The notes under the pieces were generated by a model. The model ran no database searches. It was given only the letters and a program-made list of their open reading frames with translations, and was not told where the DNA came from. Positions 15,280-25,588 of a stretch of DNA of 64,000 nucleotides are shown piece after piece (the stretch's first letter is position 1; each line of letters starts with the position of its first letter). The stretch comes from an uncultured Flavobacterium sp. (GTDB lineage Bacteria; Bacteroidota; Bacteroidia; Flavobacteriales; Flavobacteriaceae), in contig NZ_CAMLDD010000005.1 of NCBI RefSeq assembly GCF_946478785.1, positions 248,001 through 312,000 on the forward strand. Reading direction: 5' to 3'. The position numbers and the translations under genes were made by a program.

Positions 15280-17481
15280 ATGGCAACCAGTACAACTTTT
15301 GTTATAGAAAAACAAGCCAGGCCCATTAAGGTTCCAACTGTTTTACAGATGGAAAGCGTAGAATGCGGTGCTGCGGCCTTGAGTATTATTTTAGGTCATT
15401 TTGGTAAGTTTGTCCCTCTTGAAAAATTACGGATATCTTGTGGCGTTTCCAGAGATGGATTAAAAGCAACAAACATTATAAAAGCCGCAAAAGAGTTTGG
15501 ATTAGATGCAAAAGGTTATGCAAAATCTATTGAAAAGCTTATGCAGATTAAAACTCCGGCCATCCTTTTTTGGAATTTTAACCATTTCTTAGTTTTAGAA
15601 GGATTTACTAAAAATAAAGTATATTTAAGTGATCCGGCACAAGGAAGATATTCTGTAACTCATCAGGAATTTGATGATTGCTACACAGGCGTTGTTTTGA
15701 CTTTTGAAACCAATGCGGCTTTTGAAAAAGGAAACGAAAAAAGAGGATTAATGTCTTCGTTATTGTCACGCGTAGCAAATTCTAAATCAAGTATCTCTTA
15801 TATTATTTTAGCCAGTTTGTTTTTAGTAATTCCCGGTTTGGTAATTCCTTCGTTTCTTAAAGTATTTATTGATAAGTATCTGATAAACAATTTCTCAGGA
15901 TTTGTAATGCCTTTGCTTCTGATCATGGGAGGAATATTAATTATTAATGCTGTTTTGGTTTATCTGCAGCAATATTTTTTGCTTAAATTAGAAACAAAAC
16001 TGGCTCTGGTTACCTCCAGTAAATTTCTTTGGCATGTCTTTCATTTGCCAATAGCTTTTTTTACACAGCGCTATAGCGGAGAAGTAGGCAACAGGGTTTC
16101 ACTGAATGATAAGGTCGCCAAATTATTAAGTGGAGATCTGGCAAATGCTGCCTTAAACATTATTGCTGTAGTATTTTATGCATCCCTAATGTTTTCGTAT
16201 GATGTTACATTGACCTTAATTGGAATTTTCATGGCCTGCCTGAACATTTTTATTCTGAAATACGTTTCTACAGCAAGAAAAGACGGAAGCCGAAGGTTAA
16301 GTAATGAAACCGGAAAACTGTTAGGTACTACAACTTCCGGAATTAGCATGATTGAAACACTCAAAGCCTCTGGAAGGGAAAATGATTTTTTTACCAACTG
16401 GATAGGATATTTAGCCAAAGTAATGAATGCCCAGCAGGAATTAGGATGGCTAACCATCAGGCTTAATGTTTTGCCTAACCTGATTACATCTTTAACAAAC
16501 TCTTTAATTTTAGGTTTAGGAGCCTTGCAAATTATGAACGGAGAAATGACTCTGGGAGCTTTAGTTGCGTTCACTTATTTAATGTCAAATTTTATTTCGC
16601 CAGTTAACCAGCTTGTAACCGTAGGAACGATGCTTCATGAAATGGAAGGCGATATGGGGCGTATTGATGATGTCCTTAACTATGAAATTGATAATCAGTT
16701 TAGGGAAAAAGAACCAGAAGAAAATGTCAAGCATTCAAATCATGAAGAACATAAAAATAAATTGATTGGTTATTTCGAAATGAAAAATGTAACATTCGGA
16801 TATAACACTACTATGCCGGCATTAATTGAAAATTTCAATTTAAAACTAAGGCCCGGAAGCAGGGTTGCATTAGTAGGAGGCTCTGGAAGCGGCAAATCTA
16901 CAGTAGCAAAAATAGCTTCCGGGCTTTATGATCCGTGGAATGGTGAAATCTTGCTTGACAGTAAAAACAGGAAAGATATTCCAAGACATATTATTACAAG
17001 TTCATTGGCAGTAGTAGATCAGGATGTAATTGTTTTTAATGGTACCATCAAGGAAAATATTTCTTTTTGGGACTCCATGATTCCGGAGAAACACATTATA
17101 AATTCGGCTCGTGATGCCGTTATTCACGATGTTATTTCGGCCAGAAATGATGGATATGACAGTTCTGTGATGGAAGGCGGAACTAACTTTAGCGGAGGCC
17201 AGCGCCAACGCATTGAAATTGCAAGGGCATTAGCCGGCAATCCGACGATTTTGATAATGGACGAAGCTACCAGCGCCTTAGATCCCACCACTGAAAAAAC
17301 TGTCATGGACAACATTAAGAAAAGAGGATGCACCTGCCTTATTGTTGCACACAGACTTAGTACCATAATTGATTGTGACGAAATAATTGTTATGGAGTAC
17401 GGAAAAATAGTCGAACGTGGTTCTCATCAGGAGTTATTAAAATTAAATGGTGTTTATTCTCAATTGATTGAAACAAAATAA
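15280..17481 (+). CDS. NHLM-system ABC exporter with C39 leader peptidase
   Basis: 733 residues. The N-terminal C39 peptidase (about 15-140) has the catalytic set C29 (VECGAAALS), H102 (NHFLVLEGF) and D118 (SDPAQG), which cuts after GG of leaders. The TM domain follows (about 165-460), then the ATPase with Walker A GGSGSGKST, signature FSGGQRQR and Walker B ILIMDEATSALD. It matches TIGR03796-type exporters. It should cleave all eight GG leaders and export the cores. Nine bp separate it from the HlyD gene and ten from the next ABC gene (ATG start). Confidence 0.92.
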   Translation: MATSTTFVIEKQARPIKVPTVLQMESVECGAAALSIILGHFGKFVPLEKLRISCGVSRDGLKATNIIKAAKEFGLDAKGYAKSIEKLMQIKTPAILFWNFNHFLVLEGFTKNKVYLSDPAQGRYSVTHQEFDDCYTGVVLTFETNAAFEKGNEKRGLMSSLLSRVANSKSSISYIILASLFLVIPGLVIPSFLKVFIDKYLINNFSGFVMPLLLIMGGILIINAVLVYLQQYFLLKLETKLALVTSSKFLWHVFHLPIAFFTQRYSGEVGNRVSLNDKVAKLLSGDLANAALNIIAVVFYASLMFSYDVTLTLIGIFMACLNIFILKYVSTARKDGSRRLSNETGKLLGTTTSGISMIETLKASGRENDFFTNWIGYLAKVMNAQQELGWLTIRLNVLPNLITSLTNSLILGLGALQIMNGEMTLGALVAFTYLMSNFISPVNQLVTVGTMLHEMEGDMGRIDDVLNYEIDNQFREKEPEENVKHSNHEEHKNKLIGYFEMKNVTFGYNTTMPALIENFNLKLRPGSRVALVGGSGSGKSTVAKIASGLYDPWNGEILLDSKNRKDIPRHIITSSLAVVDQDVIVFNGTIKENISFWDSMIPEKHIINSARDAVIHDVISARNDGYDSSVMEGGTNFSGGQRQRIEIARALAGNPTILIMDEATSALDPTTEKTVMDNIKKRGCTCLIVAHRLSTIIDCDEIIVMEYGKIVERGSHQELLKLNGVYSQLIETK

Positions 17482-17491
17482 ATTTAGCTAT

Positions 17492-20401
17492 ATGTCAGTA
17501 AAAGAGAAAATCCACATCGGTGTCGAAAAACCATTGATTCTGAATAATACGGACAGTTTCTGGATGATTATTTCGGGAGAAGTAAATGTGTTTCATACTA
17601 AAATTGATGAGCAGGGAGAATATTTATGTGCCTTAAAATATCTTTATTCTGCTAAGCACGGAGAATTATTATTTAGTTTATTACCTCAGGAGTGTACCGA
17701 TAATATTAGGCTGGTTGTTTTTTCAAACGAAGCTAAACTGCTGTCGATTCAAAAAAGTGATCTCTTGAATGTTGATCGCTTCTTTTTAAAAAACATGATT
17801 AATAAGTGGATACTAAAAACATCAGCTGAATTAGGTTTCAACAATGCCCCAAGGGTTTATACTCCCCTTAATGATTTCGATACATTATACCTGAATAAAA
17901 ATACTATTGCATATCCTTCTAATGGAATAAATTGGGTTAGCTTACTTCAAGGAAGCATTTCAGTTTTTTCAGATGAGATAAATCTCAATTCTAATGATGA
18001 AACCGGTTTTCCAATACCTGTGTCTAATAAATTATGGATAAAATCATTATCTGACAATTCAGAAATAAAAATCTTAAGCACCAGGGAAGTTATTGAGGAA
18101 GAAATTCATTTCTTAATTTCTTTAGAAAAAATACAAACTCATTTTTATAATCAGCTTAGTAAAAATATAGAAAGCAATATATTATTAGAAAATGCCCATT
18201 TTAACGATAAACTTACAAATGAAGAAGATGAGTTAACACACACACTTGAAAAGATAAAAGCCATAGTTTCGGGCAATAAAAAAAGTGTGCCGCACATTTC
18301 ATCAAAAAATGCAAACAAGCAAAGCATACTTTATTCAACTTGCCAGTTAATAGGAGATCATACTGGATTTAAATTTGAAGAACCCAAACATATTGAAGCA
18401 AATCAAAATAGTGCAAATAATCTGCTTTACGCTATTGCAAAAAGTTCTAAGGTACGAGTGCGTAAAATCATTCTAAGAGATGTGTGGTGGAAAGAAGAAA
18501 ACGGTCACTTACTGGCTTTTTTAAAACCGGATAATGAACCCGTTGCCTTAATACAAAAAACTTCAGACACCTATTTAATTAAAAATTTATGTAGAGGAAC
18601 AGAGTCTATTGTCAATCAGGAAATTGCTGAAAAATTAGAACCAATTGGATATATGTTTTTTTCAGGATTCAATGTCAAAATGAATTCGATGAAAAAGGTA
18701 TTAAATTTTGCCATGAATGGTGTAAAAAAAGATGCAAAGCTATTGATCCTTGCTTCTTTTGCAGGCAGCTTAATAGGCTTGTTGATTCCGATTCTCTCAG
18801 GGATAATTTTCGATGATGTCATACCAACTGCAGACAGATCCATCCATTTTGAAGTATTTAGCATTATGATCATAATAGGTCTGGTTACTGCCGGACTGCA
18901 GCTCGTTCAGGGAGTTTTGCAAATGCGGGTAGAATCAAAATCCAGTATTAATTTACAAGCCGGTGTTATGGATTATATACTAAGATTGCCAGTAACCTTC
19001 TATAAAAAATATACCGCTGGTGATCTCACGAACAGGGTTTTAAGTATTAATTCTATCCGGCAGATATTATCCAATACCCTGATGACAGCCGTTTTGAGCG
19101 GCGCATTTTCATTTGTAAATTTACTTCTTCTCTTTTACTATGATTCAAGTTTGGCCTGGGTTGGAGTGGGGCTGGCTGTAATTGCTGTTATATTTATGAT
19201 TGCTATTGGATGTTTGAAATTAAAATACGACAGGGAAGTTTCTAAATATCAGGGGGATATTCAGGGTTTTCTTTTTGAATTTTTATCAGGAATCAGTAAA
19301 ATAAGAATAACAGGCGGAGAAAAAAGGGTTTTTGCTCTTTGGGCAGGGAAATTTTCAAAACTAAAAGGCTTAGGTTTCAGCTCAGGCAGTTATCAAAATT
19401 TTGTAGAAGTTTTTAATAGTTCATACCCTCTTTTTACAAGCATCTTCTTCTTTTCTTTTATTTATTATACAGTTCTTAATGCCGATAAGGTAACTAGTAT
19501 GATAACTGTGGGTGCCTTTATGGCTTTTATTACAGCATTTAATAAATTTTTAAGTGATAGTTTAAGGTTAAGTATGGCTTTTATAACTTCACTAAATGTT
19601 ATTCCGCTTTATGAAAGGGTCAAACCAATTTTAGAAGAAGAAACAGAATCGATTGAACAAAGTATTGATCCGGGAGAATTAGCCGGTGAAATTGAAATGA
19701 ATTCAGTTTCATTTAGGTATGATGAGAATCAGCCCTTAATATTAAAAAACATAACACTTAAAATTAAACCCGGAGAAATGGTAGCTTTTGTTGGTGCTTC
19801 CGGTTCCGGTAAATCAACCATTATGAGGCTCCTTTTGGGCTTTGAACATCCCGAATTGGGCTCTATATTTTACGATGGAAATACCTTTGATACTATGAAT
19901 AAAGAATTGGTAAGAAGACAAATTGGAGTAGTATTACAAAATGGAGCACTAATGTCCGGAAGTATTTACCAGAATATTGTAGGGAATTCAGAATTGACTT
20001 TAGATGACGCCTGGGAAGCAGCACGTATGGCCGGAATGGAAGAAGATATCAAAAACATGCCAATGGAAATGCACACTTTTATAAGTGAAGGTGCAGGAAC
20101 TTTTTCCGGTGGACAGAGACAAAGACTTATGATTGCAAGAGCAATTGCTCACAAACCAAGATTGTTGTATATGGACGAAGCAACAAGCGCACTCGATAAC
20201 AGAACACAAAATATTGTGGCTGAAAGTCTGGATAAACTTCAGGCTACCCGAATTGTGATCGCGCACAGATTGAGTACAATAAAAAATGCAGACCGCATTT
20301 TTGTTTTAGATAAAGGAGAGATTACGGAATCCGGTACTTATGACGAATTAATGCAGATGGACGGTTTATTTACTCAGCTTGCAAAACGACAAATTGCGTA
20401 A
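17492..20401 (+). CDS. NHLM-system ABC transporter, second ATP-binding protein
   Basis: 969 residues from ATG 17492; the longer frame starts at TTG 17468 inside the previous gene and was not used. A long N-terminal region (about 1-410), with a cyclic-nucleotide-domain-like beta segment (DSFWMIISGEVNVF), precedes a six-TM ABC domain (about 420-710) and an ATPase with GASGSGKST, FSGGQRQR and LLYMDEATSALD. This matches TIGR03797, the usual partner of the C39 exporter. There is no peptidase domain. It probably forms a heterodimer with the 15280 product. Confidence 0.9.
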   Translation: MSVKEKIHIGVEKPLILNNTDSFWMIISGEVNVFHTKIDEQGEYLCALKYLYSAKHGELLFSLLPQECTDNIRLVVFSNEAKLLSIQKSDLLNVDRFFLKNMINKWILKTSAELGFNNAPRVYTPLNDFDTLYLNKNTIAYPSNGINWVSLLQGSISVFSDEINLNSNDETGFPIPVSNKLWIKSLSDNSEIKILSTREVIEEEIHFLISLEKIQTHFYNQLSKNIESNILLENAHFNDKLTNEEDELTHTLEKIKAIVSGNKKSVPHISSKNANKQSILYSTCQLIGDHTGFKFEEPKHIEANQNSANNLLYAIAKSSKVRVRKIILRDVWWKEENGHLLAFLKPDNEPVALIQKTSDTYLIKNLCRGTESIVNQEIAEKLEPIGYMFFSGFNVKMNSMKKVLNFAMNGVKKDAKLLILASFAGSLIGLLIPILSGIIFDDVIPTADRSIHFEVFSIMIIIGLVTAGLQLVQGVLQMRVESKSSINLQAGVMDYILRLPVTFYKKYTAGDLTNRVLSINSIRQILSNTLMTAVLSGAFSFVNLLLLFYYDSSLAWVGVGLAVIAVIFMIAIGCLKLKYDREVSKYQGDIQGFLFEFLSGISKIRITGGEKRVFALWAGKFSKLKGLGFSSGSYQNFVEVFNSSYPLFTSIFFFSFIYYTVLNADKVTSMITVGAFMAFITAFNKFLSDSLRLSMAFITSLNVIPLYERVKPILEEETESIEQSIDPGELAGEIEMNSVSFRYDENQPLILKNITLKIKPGEMVAFVGASGSGKSTIMRLLLGFEHPELGSIFYDGNTFDTMNKELVRRQIGVVLQNGALMSGSIYQNIVGNSELTLDDAWEAARMAGMEEDIKNMPMEMHTFISEGAGTFSGGQRQRLMIARAIAHKPRLLYMDEATSALDNRTQNIVAESLDKLQATRIVIAHRLSTIKNADRIFVLDKGEITESGTYDELMQMDGLFTQLAKRQIA

Positions 20402-20404
20402 AAA

Positions 20405-21538
20405 ATGGATAGTTTATTTCCTTTAAAAGTAGATCAGGAGGTTTATTTTGATCTTTCAGTTAGGCTTAAAGAATATCTTTCGAATAAATTTGATTCGGGT
20501 AGCAAGCCTTATTTTTCAACCTTTTCTGAAGAATCAGATATTCAATTTTGGGATGAACATTCGAAAAAAAGTAATAGAAAAAACACATTTGATTTATTAA
20601 AAAGATGCTATCCTCAGTTGAATTTTCCAATAGAAACCGGAATCGAAAAAACCGAATTGTACAAAGACTTCATATTAAGAGGTAAAGCAGATATTACAAA
20701 TTTGAAAACTTCACTGAAATTAACTGATTTAGAAGGTATAAAACTGGAAGTTAATGAAAGTATAGGAGGTAAAATACCAACTTTAACAATCTCAAATCAG
20801 GAAGATTTTGTAAAAATAATCCAGTCTTTATTGTACAAAAATAATCCTGTAGAAATTCCTTCTTCAATGGGTGCAGCGCTAATAAATGGTATTAATAATT
20901 GGGATAGGCTGAATAACATAAAAAGCAACTGGTTAGCAAATAATCCTTCAGGAAATTGGTACACAGAGTTTTCTAATGTAATTCTCAACAAGCCTTTATA
21001 TAAGGATAAATTGATTGTCCTGAGTACTAAACCATACAGTAATGTACCTGCGAGCCAATTAGGTTTGCCTGAAGATTTATGGATTTCATATTCGGCTTCA
21101 ATTAGAAAAGAACATGAATTTACCCATTTATATACCCTAAAAAAATATGGACTTGCCTCCAACAACCTGCATGATGAACTAATTGCAGATTATATAGGAA
21201 TTATTAAAACCATAGGATATTATAATAAGGACTGGATGCTGAACTTCATGGGACTTGAAGAATATCCAAAATACAGAAGAGGAGCAAGGCTGGAAAATTA
21301 TGTAAAAGAAAATATGCTGTCTCCTAAAGATTTTAAGCAGTTAATAAGGATTGTTAAAAATGCCATTGAAACCATTGAAGTTTTTGATAAAACCTTAGGC
21401 AAATTAAACTCATCCAAAGATCAAATTTGCAGGATTGATGCCCTTTGCGAAACAGGCCTGACAGCTTTAGCATCTCCCAATGGTGCTGCAATACTTCTTT
21501 TAAATTACTATGAAAATTTTAATCGAAATTTTTCATAG
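20405..21538 (+). CDS. Zincin-like protein of the NHLM operon
   Basis: 377 residues, soluble, no signal peptide, 3 bp after the second ABC gene. The C-terminal third contains H237-E-F-T-H241 followed by HDELIADYIG (E258, D262). This is the HExxH plus downstream Glu/Asp layout of zinc metallopeptidases (compare HExxH...ExxAD in M48). The N-terminal 200 residues have no recognised domain. Close linkage suggests a role in precursor proteolysis, trimming or quality control; catalytic activity is not shown. It may belong to an uncharacterised DUF family that accompanies NHLM transporters. Confidence 0.7.
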   Translation: MDSLFPLKVDQEVYFDLSVRLKEYLSNKFDSGSKPYFSTFSEESDIQFWDEHSKKSNRKNTFDLLKRCYPQLNFPIETGIEKTELYKDFILRGKADITNLKTSLKLTDLEGIKLEVNESIGGKIPTLTISNQEDFVKIIQSLLYKNNPVEIPSSMGAALINGINNWDRLNNIKSNWLANNPSGNWYTEFSNVILNKPLYKDKLIVLSTKPYSNVPASQLGLPEDLWISYSASIRKEHEFTHLYTLKKYGLASNNLHDELIADYIGIIKTIGYYNKDWMLNFMGLEEYPKYRRGARLENYVKENMLSPKDFKQLIRIVKNAIETIEVFDKTLGKLNSSKDQICRIDALCETGLTALASPNGAAILLLNYYENFNRNFS

Positions 21539-21667
21539 TAAAAATTGCTGAGCAAATTCCTATAAGCCACATAAAACGACCGTAAACGTTTCTTTGTTGG
21601 ATAATAGATATAAATTGTAAGCTAGGTATTGTAGTTAATATTATTTGTTAAAAGCTTAAAAAATCTT

Positions 21668-22825
21668 TTAATCCTTTACAGGTAGAAAACCTTTTGCATC
21701 CAGAGTTTTGATTATGCCTCTCAATAAAAAATTATTATCGAACCTAATTATATATTTTCGGCCACCATCTGATTCAGGAATCAACATTTTTTTATCAATT
21801 AATTTTTTAATTTGACGAGAAACTTCGGCACTAAGTTTACCTGTGAATATATCTTTTAAATCGGAAGCCTGTATTACTTGAAGTTCTGCAACTTTCCTTA
21901 GTATTTTGGCTTCGATATCAGTGATGTATTTTCTTTCTAATGAATGACTTATCGTAGGTAACAATATCTCTTTTTTAAGATAATCATAATCACTCAATTT
22001 ATCAATCTTTTCAATTTCTTCTTTTAAACCTTTTAGTACATACTCACACCATTCTAACATTCCTTCACGAGTTCCTGTATCTGCTTTTGAAAGCTTATCG
22101 TAATAATCATTCCGATTACTGCAAAACACAGCTGTTGGGTTAATAATTCTTCCTACATTTACGTTGAATCCAGTCTTAACCAACATAGCGTAAGTAAATA
22201 AACGAACTGTTCTCCCATTTCCATTTCCGTAAGGGTGAATCCATACAAATCTATGATGTGCAATTGCTGCTTTTAGTAAATCATATTTAGGACTATCTTC
22301 TTTTCCAATAAACTCTAGTAATTCCTGCATGTAATCATTTACAACCAAATAATCAGGCGGTATATGTTTTGATTTATTTATTTTTAGATTGTTCGTTCTG
22401 TAAATCCCAGGAGTATGGTCTCCTTCACCGTTCGGAGGCGGAAGCAGTCCATCCACTATCATCTTATGAAGTTCGCTTAAGAATGTTTTATTTATAGGGT
22501 AGTCAAGTACATTTTCTTCGACGAATTCCATTGCTTTTTCAATATTCTGAATCTCACGAATATCTGCTGATGGATTTTTATTATCATCCAATTTCGTTTC
22601 AATATATTCAGCAACAGTGGTATTATTACCTTCAATTCTAGCCGATCCAATACTTTCTAAAGTATGGAAGATATGTTTTAACTGAAAAAAAACTTTAACA
22701 TGCGTTGAACCTCCTAAAGTTTTTTTTCTCAAATAGTCTAACTCAATAATTAAATCAGTTAGAGAAGAATTAAAAGATGGCTCGATTAATTCTAAATCAT
22801 ATTTTATAAATTCTGCTTCAGACAT
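21668..22825 (-). CDS. Fic-family protein (class II, N-terminal inhibitory helix)
   Basis: 385 residues from the ATG at 22825 (MSEAEFIKYD), preferred over an upstream ATG at 22876 because family similarity starts there. The Fic core motif HPYGNGNGR begins at H197. The inhibitory helix motif S61-A-R-I-E65-G-N fits [S/T]xxxE[G/N] and is N-terminal, defining class II. A C-terminal winged helix-like region (about 300-385) ends the protein. Fic proteins usually transfer AMP to protein hydroxyls. It stands alone and has no visible partner antitoxin gene. Confidence 0.88.
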   Translation of the reverse strand: MSEAEFIKYDLELIEPSFNSSLTDLIIELDYLRKKTLGGSTHVKVFFQLKHIFHTLESIGSARIEGNNTTVAEYIETKLDDNKNPSADIREIQNIEKAMEFVEENVLDYPINKTFLSELHKMIVDGLLPPPNGEGDHTPGIYRTNNLKINKSKHIPPDYLVVNDYMQELLEFIGKEDSPKYDLLKAAIAHHRFVWIHPYGNGNGRTVRLFTYAMLVKTGFNVNVGRIINPTAVFCSNRNDYYDKLSKADTGTREGMLEWCEYVLKGLKEEIEKIDKLSDYDYLKKEILLPTISHSLERKYITDIEAKILRKVAELQVIQASDLKDIFTGKLSAEVSRQIKKLIDKKMLIPESDGGRKYIIRFDNNFLLRGIIKTLDAKGFLPVKD

Positions 22826-23103
22826 CTTATTTTTATTTTTATAACATTTAACAACATGAGATTTATGAATTAACATTATTAGGTTTAAAGCTCAATATTA
22901 TCAGGGCTTTATGAAGTTATTTCAAAGATAAACAATTAACAATATTAAAAAAAATATTTTACATTCAACAAAAAAAATATTTAACGAATTACTGATTTAT
23001 AAAAGATTATTACCCTCAAAATTGCTAAAATAAAACACCTTTAAAATAGTTTGCCTGTTTTCAGATAAGCTATTGTAAAAAGAATTTAAAAATATGGATA
23101 ATA

Positions 23104-23160
23104 TGTCCATTGTTTTGAATGAAGTGTCCATTCCTTAAAAATTCTTTCTCCATAATTTTA
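23104..23160 (+). promoter_or_regulatory. Direct-repeat operator and -7-like box, GH89 promoter (site A)
   Basis: TCCAT occurs at 23106 and 23127 (21-bp period, two helix turns). The -7-like box TAATTTTA is at 23153, 26 bp after the second repeat start. Sites B (27792/27813, box 27839) and C (59841/59862, box 59888) have exactly the same geometry. The layout suits an AraC-type activator bound next to the -33 region, presumably the HTCS at 45220. The rest of the 22.9-23.35 kb gap is AT-rich. Confidence 0.65.
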
Positions 23161-23272
23161 TCATTAGTTAAGCATCTGGTTTTATTTGAAGGTTATTAGA
23201 TGTTAGAGTGTTTTATGTCAATATTTTAATGAATATTGAGTTAAATTTTGAGTTAGTTTTTATGTTGATTTT

Positions 23273-23306
23273 ATAGGGAGATTGAGTATGATCTCCCTAT
23301 TTTTTG
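23273..23306 (+). terminator. Intrinsic terminator inside the GH89 leader (possible attenuator)
   Basis: A perfect 10-bp stem, ATAGGGAGAT (23273-23282) with ATCTCCCTAT (23291-23300), is followed by TTTTTG. It lies about 110 bp after the predicted start site of site A and 42 bp before the GH89 gene. It would end transcription before the gene unless bypassed. It may be an attenuator or the end of a short leader RNA. Confidence 0.7.
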
Positions 23307-23347
23307 TACTTGTATTTTAAAATAATAAGCTGGTTTTAATCTAATAA

Positions 23348-25540
23348 ATGTGTTTCTATATGAGAAGTGAGTGTTTGAAAATTAAAAATTCGGTAATAAA
23401 TAGTGTAATTCCGTTTTTAGTGATGCTATTTTTGTTAGCACCAAATGTGTATTCTCAAATTGATAAGGATACAAAAAGTTCCATTGCCGTAATAGAAAGA
23501 CTTATTGGCAATCGTGCAAAAGAGTTTGACTTGCATATTGCCGATAGCAAAGATCAAAACAATTCAGATTCGTTTGAAGTAGAAACCGTTGGAAACAGGG
23601 TAAAAATTACCGCAACATCAAATGCTTCAATCTGTTATGCAGCTTATAATTTTCTTAAAGATATCGGAGTTGTTTCCATTAGCTGGGAAGGCAACAGAAT
23701 CGATTTACCAAAGACATGGCCAAAATATTCTAAAAAACTGGCTACTCCCTTTAAATACAGAAAATATTTAAATGCGTGCACATTTGGTTATACTACTCCG
23801 TGGTGGGACTGGAAACGGTGGGAACAGGAAATTGACTGGATGGCGTTTCATGGAATTAATCTGCCTACAGCTATGGAAGGGCAGGAAGCCGTATGGCAGC
23901 AATTATGGAAAGAATACGGATTGACAGACAATCAGTTACAGGCACATTTTACCGGACCTGCATTTTTGCCATGGCAAAGAATGGGTAACATTAATAGTCT
24001 TGAAGGTCCGTTGCCACAGCAATGGATCAATAAAAAGCAAGATATCCAGAAGAAAATATTACAGAGAATGAGAGCATTAGGCATGCATCCTGTAGTTCCT
24101 GCTTTTAGCGGTTATGTACCAAAAGCATTTGCAGAAAAACACCCGAATTCAAAAATCAGCGAATTAAAATCATGGTCCGGTGGAGGTTTTGAAAGCACGT
24201 ATTTATTAGACCCAAATGATCCTTTGTTTAAGGAAATAGGAAAACGTTTTATAAAAATTTATACTGAATTTTACGGACAATCTGACTATTATTTAGCCGA
24301 TTCTTTTAATGAAATAACACCACCGGTTTCTGAAGAACACAAGTACGAAGAACTATCAGCTTACGGGAAAACAATATTTGAAACTATTAACGAAGCTTCG
24401 CCAGGAGCCATCTGGGTCATGCAAGGCTGGCTTTTTGGAGATAATAAAGAATTCTGGACTAAAGAAGCAACCAAAGCTTTTCTTAGCAAAGTTCCTGACG
24501 ACAGATTGATCATTCAGGATTATGCAAACGACAGATATAAGGTATGGGAAAATCAGGAAGCTTTTTACGGAAAGCAATGGACTTATGGTTATGTACATAA
24601 TTATGGAGGCTCCAATCCGGTTTACGGAGATTTAAATTTCTACAAAAATGAACTTACGAACTTGCTGCAGAATTCTAATAAAGGAAATTTGGTTGGTTAT
24701 GGTGTAATGCCCGAAGGTTTAAATAACAACTCAATAGTGTATGAGTATATTTATGATCTTCCGTGGACGCAGGGAAAAGAACCGGTAAACGACTGGTTGA
24801 AGAAACATTTGAACGCCAGATATGGCAAAAAAACTTCAGAGCCTGTTTTTCAGGCCTGGCAGTTGTTGACAGCATCCGTATATAATATTAAATATTGGGA
24901 AACAAGATGGTGGAATGATAGGGCCGGAGCGTATTTATTTTTTAAAAGGCCAACTCTAAAAATAACCGAATTTAAAGGAAATCCCGGGGATAAGGAAAAA
25001 CTAAAACAGGCTTTGGATATTTTGAAAAAAGAAGCTAAAAATTTCGATAAAAAAAGTCTCTATCATTATGATTTAATAGATGTTTCCAGACACTACTATA
25101 CACTTTGTATTGACGATATGTTAATGGAATGTGTTGCATCTTATGAATCGAAAGACATAAAAAAAGGAGATGAATTATTTAAAAAAATAGAAAAACAGGC
25201 ATTAGATATTGATAACATAATGTCAGGGCAGCCTTTAAACGACCTGAATTACTGGCTGAAATCGGCGTGGGATTATGGAAAAACTGATGCTGAATCAAAA
25301 TTATATTTAAAAAATGCCAAAACCTTAATAACGTTGTGGGGCGGTGAAGGGCATCTAAACGATTATGCATCAAGAGCATGGCGTGGAATGTACAAAGAGT
25401 TTTATTGGCCAAGATGGAAAATGTTTTTACAGGCACAAAAAGAATCAGCAATCAAAAATACACCATTTGACGAATTGAAAGAAAGAGAATCAATAAAACA
25501 ATGGGAAACAAAATGGTGTGAAAGCAAAGAAATGTATTAA
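23348..25540 (+). CDS. GH89 alpha-N-acetylglucosaminidase
   Basis: 730 residues with a signal peptide (cut near VYSQ). The NAGLU N-terminal domain (about 40-125), TIM barrel (about 130-470) and C-terminal helical domain are all present, normal for the family. Catalytic glutamates are seen at E322 (ADSFNEITPP) and E456 (MPEGLNNN). The enzyme releases terminal alpha-linked GlcNAc in the periplasm. It is transcribed from site A after a leader with a terminator. An ATG four codons downstream (23360) is an equally good start. It heads the glycan locus. Confidence 0.93.
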   Translation: MCFYMRSECLKIKNSVINSVIPFLVMLFLLAPNVYSQIDKDTKSSIAVIERLIGNRAKEFDLHIADSKDQNNSDSFEVETVGNRVKITATSNASICYAAYNFLKDIGVVSISWEGNRIDLPKTWPKYSKKLATPFKYRKYLNACTFGYTTPWWDWKRWEQEIDWMAFHGINLPTAMEGQEAVWQQLWKEYGLTDNQLQAHFTGPAFLPWQRMGNINSLEGPLPQQWINKKQDIQKKILQRMRALGMHPVVPAFSGYVPKAFAEKHPNSKISELKSWSGGGFESTYLLDPNDPLFKEIGKRFIKIYTEFYGQSDYYLADSFNEITPPVSEEHKYEELSAYGKTIFETINEASPGAIWVMQGWLFGDNKEFWTKEATKAFLSKVPDDRLIIQDYANDRYKVWENQEAFYGKQWTYGYVHNYGGSNPVYGDLNFYKNELTNLLQNSNKGNLVGYGVMPEGLNNNSIVYEYIYDLPWTQGKEPVNDWLKKHLNARYGKKTSEPVFQAWQLLTASVYNIKYWETRWWNDRAGAYLFFKRPTLKITEFKGNPGDKEKLKQALDILKKEAKNFDKKSLYHYDLIDVSRHYYTLCIDDMLMECVASYESKDIKKGDELFKKIEKQALDIDNIMSGQPLNDLNYWLKSAWDYGKTDAESKLYLKNAKTLITLWGGEGHLNDYASRAWRGMYKEFYWPRWKMFLQAQKESAIKNTPFDELKERESIKQWETKWCESKEMY

Positions 25541-25588
25541 TGTGGGTTCGATATAAGATTTATTTACCTCAAAATTTATTCTGAGATG

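Noticed and set aside
16176..16574. Minus-strand frame of 132 residues inside the C39 ABC gene
   Set aside because: Antisense shadow of a well-supported gene; no domain recognisable.
17468..17491. TTG start of the second ABC gene inside the previous gene
   Set aside because: ATG 17492 lies 10 bp after the preceding stop, and the added eight residues are just the other frame of the preceding gene end.
21668..22825. Fic protein as part of a toxin-antitoxin pair
   Set aside because: Class II Fic proteins carry their own inhibitory helix (S61-E65), and no small partner gene was found next to it.
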